A stretch of 64,000 nucleotides of DNA, from the NCBI RefSeq assembly GCF_007655135.1, contig NC_045131.1, positions 24,970,001 to 25,034,000 of the forward strand, written 5' to 3'. The translations under genes and the position numbers were made by a program. This document shows, in pieces, positions 24,540 through 37,429 of this stretch; the stretch's first letter is position 1, and each line of letters opens with the position of its first letter. The stretch comes from Punica granatum (lineage: Eukaryota; Streptophyta; Magnoliopsida; Myrtales; Lythraceae). Below the pieces are notes generated by a model. It worked only from the letters and a program-made list of their open reading frames with translations, was not told the DNA's origin and did not search any database.

Positions 24540-27500
24540 CTTGTTGGGGCTTTGGGGGCTCTGGTGGGTTCGAAGAAAAGAGGCAGGGCGAGAGAGGAAA
24601 GAGATGAGGCAGATGGGAAAGGGTAAGGTGAGAGGCTGAAGAATCGAAACAGAAGGAAGAATCAGAGAGGTTGAAGATGAAAAGCTCGATTGAGAAAGAG
24701 AGAGAGATTCGGAGACCGAGCTAAAGCCTCCCGAGTTCATCGCGACTTATGTTTCTGCGGCCTTCCGTCCTATCACCATCGCTTGAAGGAGATATTAAAG
24801 GAGAAACAATACCTCTTCTTGGTCCCATTCTCTATGTGTATTCCTATCTCTAGACGAGGACAGGTAACAGCATGGGTTACCGTTAAACCCGAGCCACCGT
24901 AAGTGCAATTCCTAGCTCTTAGTTATAACATCAATATCTAGATTGAAGCATAAGAATGGTGAAACCGTTATAGGAGTGGCTTTATATTTGTTTAAGAGCC
25001 TTACTGATCTATTATGCTTTGAAATTACAAACAAGATATCGATGATCATAAGGTAGCCTATGTGGGAGCTCTGCTTTTGACGGTCAATTACCTCGAGGCA
25101 CAACTTTGGACTAATCTGAATCGTGTTATTATTACTTGCTAAGAGCATCATCGAGTTTTAAACTCAAAATGATCTCCAAGTAAGATTGGTGTTTTATCCG
25201 ATTCACACGAGGTTCAAATTCTGATTCTTGGTTTAAGTGGAGCTCTTGCAGATGATATGAAGTTTTTTTGTTGGATTTGGTTGAGGTGAGTGAAATAGGG
25301 ACAAGCTGAAGAAGTTACAGTAGTTGCTTATCATAAGTCTAGGCTTATCGGGTATTATCTGAATGTTCTATTGGTCTGCTGCAATATGAGAATTGTTCAT
25401 GGAGAAGATGATTTTTGATTTAATGCATTGAGGTCACTTAAATTTGAGGAATTATCGCTCGGAACAGAAACAATGTTTCTATTGTCATTCACTTATTAAT
25501 TAGATTTCCGGCATATTCCTACCAAATTAGTGATTATTGAATGGTAATGACTTGGCTAACGCTAGTGATATTGGCGTGGGGTTGCTTCAAAAGTATTTAG
25601 TGTATATGAACTATTCTTTCTTGACTAAGTGTTATCTTTTACTCTCTGGATTAGATTATGGGCCAACCACAAGATCCTCTACATGATTGACTTTTTGTTA
25701 CAATTAAGTTAATCTTTCGTTGTACCCCTTCTCTATAAATTAATTAATTGGCTTCAAAAGAGTTGTTAGTTAATAATATGCTCTTATAATTCAAATGTAA
25801 TATATTTATCATTATGGCATTAACATTAACCACTCTTTGAGATTATTCCAAGAGAATAGGTGCCACCCATTGGTTCAGGTTTATATTCTAATATGGCCAA
25901 AGCTGATAGAGTTATAACGGATATGGATCGAGGAGACCATAAACTTGAATCTTGAAGGTTTGACTTGATGAATTATTTTTAGTAGTCCTGTGAGTACTAT
26001 ATTCTCTTGTGAAATGATGCATTATAGTTATATAAATTATTTAAGAAGAATATTGTGATAATTAGATTAATGAAGCGGTCTTGTTATGTTGTATGAAAGG
26101 ATTTGAGAGATATTAGCCTTTTATGTTTTATTTTGATTGGAGATATGCAGTGTGATTATGTATGAGATATATGATAATAATGTGATATCATTGTAATGGG
26201 ATTGTGATTGTGCTCGTGTATACTGATATTGTTTGACTATGGCATGGGACTGCTGGACCCGATGGAATAGAAAAATGGGCTCTAATAGTTGCTGGACCTG
26301 GCGGAATATAAATAGGGGTCTGATCAGCCGCTGGACCCGGCGGAAGAGAAAAATGGGCTCAAACGGTCGTTAGATCCAGCGGAATATAAATTGAGGTCAA
26401 CTCTTATCGTCAAAGTTAATAGGCGGCCTCCACTTATGAGATATGAATATTGATAGTTGAGGATGATATGAGTGAGATGTGCGGGGTCACGGTACCGTCC
26501 TAATTTATCGCAAGGTAATGCGACCTTATGGCTATATTGTTTGACTAGTGTTATGCATTGTTTGTTTGGATTGATTTAGAGGGATGTGATGCTCGTTGAG
26601 CTTGAATTTGTTGTTATACTTGAATGTTGGTGGGATGCTAGAACTTGATTTATCAAGTGATTGTGTAGTGATTTGTTGTGAAACGCTAAATAAATAGATA
26701 TTTGATGTTTATGCGATATTGGATATTAGAGAAATGATTGAAAGAGTTGTGTGTATTTGTTAGTATAACTTAAATTTAGTTACTTTATTTGATATAATTA
26801 TTATTATCATTTGTATATATAATGTATATATGTGGGTAAATTGATAGTTGGATTTGATGTGATTGTATTATTTATTTGAATATCTGGTTGTTTGTAATTA
26901 AATATTTATATAATAATAATTCATTTTGCTTTGAAATATAATATCACTACACATATTTGCATATATTTTTCCAGATAAGTTAGAGGTTATACGGGAGAAT
27001 CATTTTGATGTGGGGGTTCAGCATGGAAGATAGTTAGCAAGAACTTTATGTTTTACAAGTATTAGAGCTATCTATGTAGTACTTGTAATAAGTTACGACC
27101 TAAAAGATTTTGTTTAACTACTCATGGGATGTTGTAAGAAATATGCTATATTTATTTTTTTAGAGATCTATGATTTTCTAGTGTGTATATATATATATAT
27201 GTTAGAGCTTGCTGGATTAGTTATATATATTTTGGAGTTTATGGAAAGCAAGTTTTTATAAGAGTAGTTATGTGATAATGGATATCGAGAAAATTTTGGG
27301 GAAATTCTGTTGAAATTTCGGATCGTGATATATCTTTTAGAGCATTATTTGAAATGAAAAACAAAAATTTAATAGATACTTTGGAAAATATTCAGATCTG
27401 AACATTTTGCTTATAAGATAAATGTCTCACCATAAACAAAACAAAAAAAAAGGAAAAAAAAAGACCACAAATAATAAGTAAAATAAAGTTAGAGTAAAAA

Positions 27501-28433
27501 AAATATTATAATTACTTCTTCATCATAAACCTTCTAATCGGTCGTGTATCATCTTCAAGTTTTCATCCCAAACAAAATCATTCTTGTTTTGCAAAGTTTG
27601 AATTTTTTTAAGCTTTTTTTTCTTCTTTTTCATCCAGAGATAGACATTATTAGCTCCAAATGTTATGGTTATCACTTGTGCCATACTTCCACTTGAGTAA
27701 GTGAAGACAAACGAAAGGTATTATATGGCTAGTTTCCTTATAGATTAGAGCCTCAATGGCAAAAATTTGCAACGGCAAATGCTCTATCAATTTAGGCCAC
27801 CAATTTCATTGGATACCTATCTGAATATTCCTTTTGATGTCTTGATTTCCCATAGATATGGTCTTCATATCTCTATTAACCCGTATATAATTATATCCAA
27901 GCAGAGTTAAAAAACGCTATAGTGTTTCTTAATTTATTTTAAATTTTCACGAAGGCTTTCACAAAATAGTTTGTATTCATCATTTTTCATTCTTTATAAA
28001 ATGATAATTTTTCTCTAGAGATCAAGAAATTCTTTCTCAAAGTTAGATATTAATTGTTTTTGTACTCTTGGACAAAAGTTACATCAGTGTTCTATTAACA
28101 TTTTACATTCATGTTGAGAGTCCAGTAATTTTTTTAAAAAAATTTGGACTTTCCCTTAAAAAATTTCTTCCAAGTTAAATCATATAATGTTCAATAAATG
28201 TACTTCACTAACCTCTTATTTTTTTACATATTATAATTTATATTTTCACATATTATCGTCTTGAAAAGTTATGACATATATCAAGGAAGAATCAAATTTT
28301 TTCAAAGATAATTACCTTGGATAATTCCCAATTGTTTTTTTGTTTTCCTAGCTAATATGATTATCTTATATTACTTCTTCAATTCAACCAACATCGAAAT
28401 GAAATCGTCAATTTTCTTGACAAGTATTAATTT
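24540..28433. other. Unassigned region, possibly decayed retroelement DNA
   Basis: A GA-rich stretch (24570-24720) resembles a 5' leader. From about 25000 to 27330 come long moderately AT-rich stretches with a 39-bp repeat array (26250-26405). TTCGGATCGTGATA near 27318 resembles the end of some plant gypsy LTRs, but no matching start or target duplication was found. No conserved protein could be read in any frame. 27330-28433 is plain AT-rich DNA. Confidence 0.35.
26250..26405. repeat. 39-bp tandem repeat, four diverged copies
   Basis: Units begin GCTGGACCCGATGGAAT, GCTGGACCTGGCGGAAT, GCTGGACCCGGCGGAAG and GTTAGATCCAGCGGAAT. Units 1 and 3, and 2 and 4, are more alike, which suggests a 78-bp higher-order unit. 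Confidence 0.8.
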
Positions 28434-28720
28434 GGGTAAATTAAAAAAAAAACTTAAATTTTGTAAAACGTCTCTATTTTGTTCTAAATTTTATTTTGTA
28501 ACAAAAAAAATCACATGTTTTGATAATAGTCTCAGATTTGCCTCCCTTACTATTCCGTTAAAATTTCTTTCTGTTTGCCTTCGTGGACTTTATGGGATCT
28601 ACCAAATTTATATATCATTTGGTCATCTTCTCTTTTCTTTACAAAAATAACCCAAGTTTTCATAGAAGTCTCAGTGTTGTTCTAGATTTTGATTTGTAAT
28701 TTAAAAAAATACATGTTAGC
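28434..28720. mobile_element. Partial relative of the MITE at 5809
   Basis: Starts GGGTAAATTA and then follows the 5809 MITE arm closely (GTCTCTATTTTGTTCTAAAT, TTTTGTAACAAAAAAAATCA). A second arm-like segment at about 28640-28715 lies in the same orientation rather than inverted. No target duplication was found. It is probably a rearranged or two-part old copy. Confidence 0.5.
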
Positions 28721-29372
28721 ACTCCGTTTTGGTCCATCGGATCCAGAGAGAATATCAAGGGCATTCCTAACTATAATTCGAAAACTATTACAGAAGAAGA
28801 CCCAGCAAATCCCGGATTACTATTCACCCTCCACCCTCCCAATTGTCCTTTTGTCGGCATGTCTAGCCCCGACTGGGCACGTTTGGCGCCGATCCATCTT
28901 CCTCTCCTCCGACTGATCATTTCCCCTTGTCCTTCTGTCATTTCTGTCCTCCGTCTCCTCTATTTGCTTTTCTTCTTCACACCTGCTCACACATTGTTGC
29001 CTTACTGCTCTGCTCCGCTTGTTCCCCACGTTCGACCACTCCTTGTACCGATTGGTCTCTCCCTATCCTTCCTCTGTGCCGCCACCCTCTCCTTCACCGT
29101 CACCGCTCGAGCAAACCAGCTGCAGTTGCTTGGGTTGTTATATGCTTTACCCACATAGTCCGACACCATTCTTGGGTTCATGCTATGGATCCCTTTGGGA
29201 TTATGAGGATTTGTAGTCAGGGTCACTCGATTCTTGTTAATCCGTGATTAGGTAGCTCTAGTTCATATCCTGTTGAGTCAGCAAGGCTCGTGTTGTCGTC
29301 GATTGTCTACTCGGCACCTCAATGTACATTACGTTTGCATTGAATAAAATCTATTTACTATTGACAAAAAAA
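28721..29372 (+). other. GC-richer segment ending in a polyadenylated-looking tail
   Basis: 28850-29140 is CT-rich and open in several frames, but none gives a recognisable protein. The segment ends with GAATAAAATC (a possible polyadenylation signal) and a 9-A run at 29366-29375. It could be a retrotransposed LINE 3' end or a processed transcript copy. No reverse transcriptase was seen. Confidence 0.3.
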
Positions 29373-30380
29373 AATGATGTGCCGAAGTCAACAGGAGAGA
29401 AGGGATTTTTCATACTTGTTTTGTTGAACAGTGTCCAGCGGTCAAAATCTCAAGCAAAAAGGCGTGACTGAGTTGAATCGTTGGGATGACAACTCCAATA
29501 AACGCGAGCATATACAATTGGTAGCTATACTTGCGAAAACACATCAAAGAATATGATAGATATTGATATAATTCTTAAAAATGAACAATGAAATTAAACA
29601 ACATCGTGAACAATAAAAATTAGACAACATCGTGAACAATAAAAATTAAAATTCATCTAGATATATTTAAAGGGTGGAGTTATTGTTAAAATTAACTATA
29701 AAAAGGAAGGGATTTCATATATCTCATGGTTTAACCTTTTAAAAAATTTATCCTATGTTTTTTTTGTTGATATATCCCATGTCAACGTTTTAACAGTCTT
29801 GCCACTGTGGCCATTTTATCCGGGATAGATTTGAGAAAAAATTAAAACCGTGTGATAGATTTGTAGAAAGAATTAAAACTCTATTATATATTTGTGAAAA
29901 AATTAAAATCGTGGAATATATTTGGATCTTACTAACGTTTTATTAATAAAAAGATAACGTCGAGATAGATTTGAAACAAAATATAAATAATGAAATATAT
30001 CTAAAAAAAGAAAATAAAGTGAAAGCGTGTGTTTTTATGTATGAAAGGTTACATATATATATATATATATATATTAATTATATAATATTAAATGAAATGA
30101 AAAGGCGAGCTTCATGATTGAAAGTACACATTTTTTGATACTCTAATATGTAAATAGATGAAGCCAAGGATGCATGTGTATGTGTGGCTAGGTACACCAA
30201 TGAACTAGGATTAATCTAGATACATTGAATGTATAAAAATGGTTAGACTCATTAAATAGTGGAGTACACGATATTAAACATGTCTAGATTCATTGAAAGG
30301 GTAATAATTAGAATTATAAAAATTGAGAAAGAAACACTTTTTGGAACTATATACTTTTATAATAGTTATTATTATTATTA
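29373..30380. other. AT-rich intergenic DNA
   Basis: No gene seen. Contains short repeated words (GTGAACAATAAAAATTA twice near 29606-29650; TAGATTTG repeats 29820-29940) and a TA microsatellite at about 30053-30074. Confidence 0.55.
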
Positions 30381-31078
30381 GGGCTAATTATGTAAAAAGG
30401 CATGATCTTTGCTTAAATTTTTAATTCTAGCATGATCTTTCGAAAATAGTACAGAAAACACGACATTTAGTTTTAGTATCAAATTTAGCATGCCGTTAAA
30501 TATTCCGTCAATTCCAATAATATTGGCTGAATAAAATTAACGATGTCACGTATCGCTATATTATTCGATTAGTGGATCCTATATCTTTTGATTTAATAAA
30601 AATAATTCTAAAATTTTTTTAAAAAAGGGAAGGGATGGGTCGGCCGAAGACAAAGAGAGGAGGGGGCTAGCGGGTCGGTAGTGGTGGCTTCCATTGCGGC
30701 TACTACCGCTGGAATCTAAAGAGCGCCAATTTCAGGTCTCCTTCAATCCCGATTTCCGACATCACCACCCCAATCGGGGTCGGCGGCCATCATAGAGGTT
30801 GAAACCACCCCCTTCTTTTATTTTCAACATTATTTTTATTAAGTAAAAATGTAGGGTCCACTCATCGAATAATATGGTAACACGTGGCATCGTTAATGCT
30901 TAGTCAACATATTATTCGATGAGCGGACACCGTTAATTCAATGTTAGAATTGACAGAATATTTAATGATGTACTAGTTTTGAAAATAAAATGAAAGGTCA
31001 TGCATTTTTGTGCTATTTTTAAAAAGTCGTGCTAGAATTGAGAATTTAAATAAATGTTAGGAGACATGTAAAAATCAA
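30381..31078. mobile_element. About 0.7-kb foldback element with GC-rich centre
   Basis: Inverted arms pair, for example TTAATTCTAGCATGATC on the left with GTCGTGCTAGAATTGAGAA on the right, and TATTCGATTAGTGGATCC with GGGTCCACTCATCGAATA. The left end GGGCTAATTATG resembles the 5809 family; the right end is eroded and no 9-bp duplication could be confirmed. The centre (about 30630-30830) is GC-rich and unlike the arms, as in elements that have captured foreign sequence. Confidence 0.6.
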
Positions 31079-31586
31079 AAAATTGAAAGGAGTATATACA
31101 TTATCTTGCTAGGTACTACGTTTGATATTTACCAATAGAACTTTTTAATATCCTATATTTCGTGCCCTCTCTTACCTTCTTCTAAATCAATGAGTCTTGT
31201 TACTAGCCGTAAAAGGTAAAATAAGTTGTCCTCATACTTTTTGAAGGAGATTATTATATCGTATATCATATTGAACCAAAATAAAAGCTTTAAGGGAGTG
31301 AGACTGTGAGAGTGAGAAATTTATCCAGTTCAGGGCGAGGATTGGTTCAAGAAGGCTCAAAATGAACATAATATACTGTAAAATGAACATAATCAACTGA
31401 AGTCCAATTGCAGTCAATTATGTTGAATTTTGTAGTCGATTATGTGCATTTGAGAACCTTGCACTGGTATGCTTGGGATCGGATAAGTTCCCCGTGAAAG
31501 TGACCATTATTACATATTTTGAAAGTTTCGGGGTGTGATATTCTAAAGGACCAAAGTCTGGGCATCGGAATCCCACGGAGGCAGAC

Positions 31587-31838
31587 ATGCCGACAATGGA
31601 TGGTCCAGAACCTCGGAGAACATTCTCTCTCTCACTCACTCCCTCTCTACGCGCGCACACAGAGCAGAACTCTTCGATGAATTTCACTCTCAGCTGTCGA
31701 TTTCGAATTCGTTTGTTTCCTCTGCTTCGATTCGATGATCTGATGGATGAAACTGAAGCGAACCCAATTTCCAATTTGAATTGGGAAAGTTGATTTATGC
31801 ATGTATATGTATAAATAGTAATCCGCGTTAAAATAATT
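31587..31838 (+). promoter_or_regulatory. Upstream/leader region of the CofD-like gene
   Basis: A CT-rich stretch (31622-31650) could be a 5' UTR start. A TATA-like TATAAATAG at 31810-31818 lies only 21 bp before the ATG at 31839. If that box is used, transcription would start at or after this ATG and the next in-frame ATG (31935) would be the real start. If transcription starts near 31600, a 68-codon upstream frame at 31587-31793 lies in the leader. Confidence 0.4.
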
Positions 31839-34800
31839 ATGGCGGTGTGTTGTTTGGGTCCCACGCGCTGCACGGCCCCCTTCTCCCCTCCCACCACCCC
31901 CTACTCTCTCCCCCGCCCCTCCTACGCCGTGGCCATGTCCTCCTCCCGCAGCCCCAGCCCCAGTCCCAGCCCCTCCCAGCCTTCCCTCCTCGTCTTCTCA
32001 GGTCCACCCTCGTCCTGCATTGCCCATTACCATCTCTGCTTTCGTTCAGGGTCGATTCGATTGGTTGTGGTGTGATGCGGTTTGGTGTTTGTGGTGTGCA
32101 GGTGGCACCGCGTTCAACGGGGTCGTTGAGGAGCTGAAGAAGCTCACTAGTCGAGTGGCCCACGTCCTCCCCGTCTCCGACGACGGTGGCAGCACGGCAG
32201 AGATCGTCCGCGTCCTCGGTAATTTTTCCGACTTCCAAATTTACCTGCTTTATGGTCTCTGCAGTATCCTTGAGGTCTATCATAGACCACATCCTTGAAT
32301 TTTCCGCTGTGATGGTTGAGACACAATGAGGCTATCGATGTTTAATGATACAATGACTAATTCGAGTTGCCAAACGTGATAGTTGCTAAGGTCTTAGCTC
32401 TAGCGAAGTTAGTGTTTCCGAAGATAGATTCATGTGACCAAAAAAGAACTGAAATGAAGAAGATTTGTATGTGATAATATTACAACAAAGGCAGAACGTG
32501 GAAGGCATTTGCAGTTGACCTAAAATGGAGAAGTCTCAAAAGGGTTAAATTTCGAGTTTGCTCATCAAATCTTAATCTCCAGAAGGTGAAACTGCTAGGG
32601 GTTCTCCGAATTCTCCCCCTCGGGTTTATTCTCTTGATTACTTCTTGACCATCATATGGACAAGTTTCGACTTTGACTCGTTTGCCATCCAAAGTAGAAG
32701 TGAGGGATGAGCCTTTTTATTTTGAACGTTGGCAGCTGAATTGGTTGTTGAAGCCTTGTTTAGAGCAAGTTCTATGCTCTGCCCCTTGTTTTTGTTATGG
32801 AATTACACATGCTTTGCTTTGGGAAGCTAGACTATCAATTTTATTAAATTTCGTAGGTGGACCAGCTGTAGGAGACATAAGGTCAAGGTGTTTGAGATTA
32901 TCAGATCAAAGTACGTCCGAGGCACTGGCAGTTCGAAGATTGCTGGGTCATCGCCTGCCACTTGATCCCAAGCAAGCCAAATCTGAATGGTAATGCAGTG
33001 AGCTCTTTGTTTGGTTTCCTGACTTACTTCATCTGGTGCTTGTGATTCGCATTATTGATATAGTGGAGCTTCAATACGGTCAACTGATGTTGTTGACCTA
33101 AGGAAATATGTGTCCTGCATCTGGAATAGCGTACATATTTTCCTCTTCAGATTAGTCTTCAATTTCATGAAGAGATTGGTTTTTTTTACGGGTTAATGCA
33201 TGCTCATATGTTTTCCAATTGCTTGTTGGGTCTTTCTGTGATGGTGTTATTAAGTAATAGTAGGCTGACTCGGGAATTTGACAGGTACGCTATTGTGGAA
33301 GAAGAACACTCCTTGTGGAATGATGTGTCAAGGCCATACCGGGAAACAATAAGAGCATTCCTGGTTTATTTTCAAAATGAGGTATTTTGAATTCTAACCT
33401 ATCAGATTCACTACGATTTTGGTTGTTAAGAAGTTTCTTATTTAGCAGTTCTTCAGGAACTACTGATTTGCTTACCTAACTCGGCATTGGTTTTACACAT
33501 CGTGTTCATGCTTTCCCAGCTCTAATTTATAGTGAAGCAAGTTTTCTTCGCTCACTTCTGAATATATGGATTTTATTTAGTTTTTTCTCTGATCTTTACC
33601 TCCAAGACACTTTTTTTTTTTCTCTCTTCACAAGTTTTGCCTTCTCATATCTTGTCTCTGCTTTTAACTAATTCAACAAAGAATATTCCATATATATGCT
33701 AATATAGTCCAGCCCATCAAAGGTCACTGTGAACTATGGCTATGCTTATTTCTTTTCCATTTGTATCTTCAAAGTTGTAAACCAGCTGAAATTTCTTGAG
33801 TTGTTGGTGGCTAAAGACTAGTACTTTTGTGATCTGACAGATCCTTCGTCGGCCTAATGAATCATTTTGTTTCAGCAATGGCAGGTAAAAGTTGTGATCT
33901 AGGTATATCTCATTGTTCGAGACTGTTATCTCTTTTCAAATATTCTTGTTCCTTTTCAAGATCAGAACAAGTACAAATAGTGCTTCATAGTGTTGCTTTC
34001 ATTATCTTTGAAAAGGACAAAGACTTTTCTATTGTTTGCACCATAGTTCCTTTTATTAAGCTTGCCATAATATTTCTAGTTTCTTTAATGGATACATGAG
34101 TTTATTGACTGTCATTTTTCCAGTATTGGGAATTTTTTCTTTGCAGGAGCACGCATATTCTTCCAGTCTTTAGACGCTGCCATATTTTTGTTTTCACGTG
34201 TTTCAGATATCCCTTCAGAAAGTCTTGTCCTGCCAGTTATTTCAACCAATGACAGGCTCACCTTGGGATGTGAGTTATGGGTATGTGAATCAAGTTATGT
34301 TATGTGAATCTCACATGCTTTGGATATGTTGTTTGGTGAATGGGTTCTATCTAATTTTGAGTTTACCTAATAAATGGTTTCAATTAATCTCTTTGGCATA
34401 TACATTTAGGATGGAACTATAATACGTGGCCAGAATGAAATTTCACATCCAACAAATGGCACGGTGGAGCTGATTAACAAGGTAAAGAAATTTCTCCTGA
34501 TGAGAGCAATCTCTAGAGTGACTCTTTTTGAGACGTAGTCTTGAACAAATTGGAACTTCCAATCTGACTCTGTTACATTATAACTTATAAGTAGCCTGAT
34601 GGGACTATCATTACTATCCCTGCATTTCCAAATGCTCCAAATTTCATGTTGCAGATATCATTTTCTCTGCTTAAAGTAGATTGTGCAACGAGTTTTCCTT
34701 TACAAATGCAGGGAATTTTTGTGGTTCAAAAAGTATGGTAATATATTTCAGTGAGTCTTTGTTGATGTTTCATCTATAGAAGTTTCATTTGTCAAGGAGC

Positions 34801-37429
34801 TTAGGAAAAGAAATGGACCTTTAATTGTGGAAAAGACACGTGTCTGTACGCCTGTACCATGAATATTAGATATTGGAAGGAACAAGGATAAAAATGACTT
34901 CTGCTTCTTATGATAATCTTGAATCTGATTCAGCTAGTTTTCTTATGCGTAGAAAAGCTCTTCAATGCCCGCTCTTCCATCAAGAATAAAGCGAGTTTTC
35001 TACATGTCCCGTGAAGGCACCCACTCATTGCATGAGGTGTGGATCTCTCTTTGTTTGGTTTTCACTATTCTAACTTATCTACGAGCTTCGTATAGATGAA
35101 AAACTTGAACTGAATTTATCCGAGGTAATTAATTTCGTTTGTTTCCTATCATGGAGCTAACTAAAGTTTCAGTGATTTGTAGGTTTTTCCTGCAGCAAAT
35201 CCAGCTGTCCTGGACCAGTTGAAAACTGTGGACTGTATTGTTTATGCTATGGGATCTCTCTTTACTTCCATATGTCCTTCACTGGTAAGAATACAGACCC
35301 ATTGGTATCGTTCAGATATTTCCCTCCCAGTAAGATCCTGAAAGACTCATTACTAGTATTTACGTGCAATTGTTCACTTTGATTTTGTTTTACATGGCAT
35401 CTTGCATTTATGTATTTATTGGTTTTTGGTAGAGAGTGTGTTGTGGCTTCTAGAGGCAGTTTCAGATTATAAAACATAAAATACATTTGAAATGGATTTT
35501 CCTTGGTGTTCCATTTTCTAGGTATTACTTGGCATTGGAGAGATCATTTCCTCAAGAACATGTCCGAAGGTATCTGATTAATCCCAATTTCTAGATGACC
35601 CATGTTTGATCCCTTTACTATCTAAATGCCAAATGATAAGTTTTAGCCTTACTATTTCATTCTATCGAACTTGCGTATTCTATTCGGGAAAATACTCCTG
35701 ATTGGCCAGGACAAAGAAAAAAGAAAAAAACAACTTTTTGGGAGAACTTCATATGTCTTTTCAAAGCTCTCTTGATATATGGCCATATTCAGAGTGATGT
35801 ATTCATTAATTCCTCAGGTACTCTTGTTGAATAGTTCTCATGACCGGGAGACGAGTGGCTTCTCAGCTTCATGTTTTGTGACTGCTATCACAGATGCCCT
35901 GAATCGGACTCATGGAGACAACAACAATTGTCTGAAAAACCCTGTAAGTGGTTATTTGTAATAGTGCTTAAACTACTATTTCCATTTTGAAGTCCTATAT
36001 TGAATCCAAACTGAAAACGTAATCCACCTACAACTATCAACTTTGTATGGTTGCCTTGTTTACGGTGTGTATAACTAATGCTGGGGAGGGGTTAGGTAAG
36101 AAAGGCCCTAATAGGATTTCTTCGTTTTTTCTGTTTGAAATATATCCTTAGCTGATATAACTGATTTTCTACCAACCAGACAACCCCCTCTGGCAACTGC
36201 CATCAAATTTTGATGCCGACCCTCACTAGAGAGCTCTGCTACCTCCCAGCATCAATCTCTGCTCATGTTTGATCAATCTAGATCAGGCCTGTGTTCAGCC
36301 TAGCCACAGTTATGCTGTGATTAATTTCTGTATTATATATGAAGGCATGATATGATAATTTGATTTCCCAATTATTGTTTGCCTAATTCTAGTTTATTTT
36401 GGATGCTTCATGAGATGTGCCTGATTAAAAAATCTCTCCCATCCCCATCCCAAATCCACCATCATTAGCTATGGATATACTAGAATGTCTTGGTTTCTAA
36501 GAAATTCTACCTGTGTTGTGTAAATAGATATTCTGAAAAGGGTATATAACATGTGTATGGTTTATTTAAACATGGTAGCTTCTCGCACTTGATATATATG
36601 AAAAAAATCTCTTCTGGTTCTCTGTTTGAGCTTTGCCTTTGTCCAATGTGCAGTCGCTCTTCATAGTTCTCTGTTGTTTGATTGTGTGAGAAAGTATGCT
36701 GAATTTATTTGCAAGAGGATGATGATAGGAGGTAGATGTTAACTTGTAACAAAATTCTTTTGTATTTGTGCAGCCAAGTCAGTACATCAATACACTTTTT
36801 GTGCCCAGAGGCAGTACAATTCCCGTTGATATACGGCAGTTGGCTTCTCAAGGGATCTGTGACGTGGTATGTATATCCTGTTCTCGAATTTATGCGCGGG
36901 GCCGATATAGCCATAAAAGAATTCTAGATTTTCTACTGCACTCTTTTCGCGATTGGTGAAGAGAAATTGGCTTGGGCATATAAGTGGCTAGGCCTAGACC
37001 CAATCCTGAAGTTTAAACTATTAGGTAGAACGATGCGCTTAACTAGTCGGTGCTGAGTACAGCCATAGAAGAATTCTAGATTTTCTACTGCACTCCTTTT
37101 GCGGTTGGTGAAGATAAATTGGCTTGGGCATATAAGTGGATAGGCCTATACCCGATCCTGAAGTTTAAACTATTAGGTAGAACGATGACGCTTAACTAGC
37201 GGATGCTGAGTACAAGAAAACTTTTCCGAGCCATGAAAGTAAGCTTTGATTGTATCGACTGCTTATACCTTTCAGATCTGCAACTGAACTACTTTTGTGG
37301 TTGCGGCAGGTGGTCATTGACTCCTTGCACGATGAGAAGGTTGGTGTAGTTTACGACCCCAGGTCACTGATTTTGGCTCTGGCTGATTTGATCAGCAGAT
37401 TTAGGAGCACAAGCTTCACAACAGGGTAG
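31839..37429 (+). CDS. MEE18: CofD/YvcK-like (UPF0052) family protein, 13 exons
   Basis: Exons: 31839-32001, 32102-32218, 32857-32989, 33285-33381, 33841-33884, 34124-34280, 34410-34481, 34953-35036, 35183-35284, 35522-35569, 35818-35943, 36774-36866, 37310-37429. All borders are GT-AG and the frame stays open, giving 451 residues. Nucleotide-binding type motifs of the family are clear: GGTAFNG at 55-61, SDDGGSTAEIVRVLGG at 80-95, GDIR at 99-102, later GNFFFAGARIFF and VYAMGSLFTSI. CofD proper transfers 2-phospho-L-lactate in F420 synthesis and YvcK is a bacterial gluconeogenesis factor. Plants are not known to make F420, so the reaction here is unknown. The Arabidopsis relative I recall is MEE18 (maternal effect embryo arrest). 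The Ser/Pro-rich N-terminus (1-50) might be a transit peptide; an alternative start at 31935 would remove 32 residues. Confidence 0.9.
36911..37214 (+). repeat. 152-bp tandem duplication within intron 12 of the CofD-like gene
   Basis: Two units anchored by CCATA(A/G)AAGAATTCTAG at 36911 and 37063 share GGCTTGGGCATATAAGTGG and CTGAAGTTTAAACTATTAGG. It starts 45 bp after the exon 12 donor and does not touch the splice sites. Confidence 0.88.

Noticed and set aside
26250..26405. Regular repeats considered as a CRISPR array
   Set aside because: Units are contiguous with no unique spacers, and the DNA is plant nuclear; it is a minisatellite.
28859..29247. Several open frames of 65-106 codons on both strands
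   Set aside because: CT-rich DNA; translations show no family resemblance and overlap in all frames.
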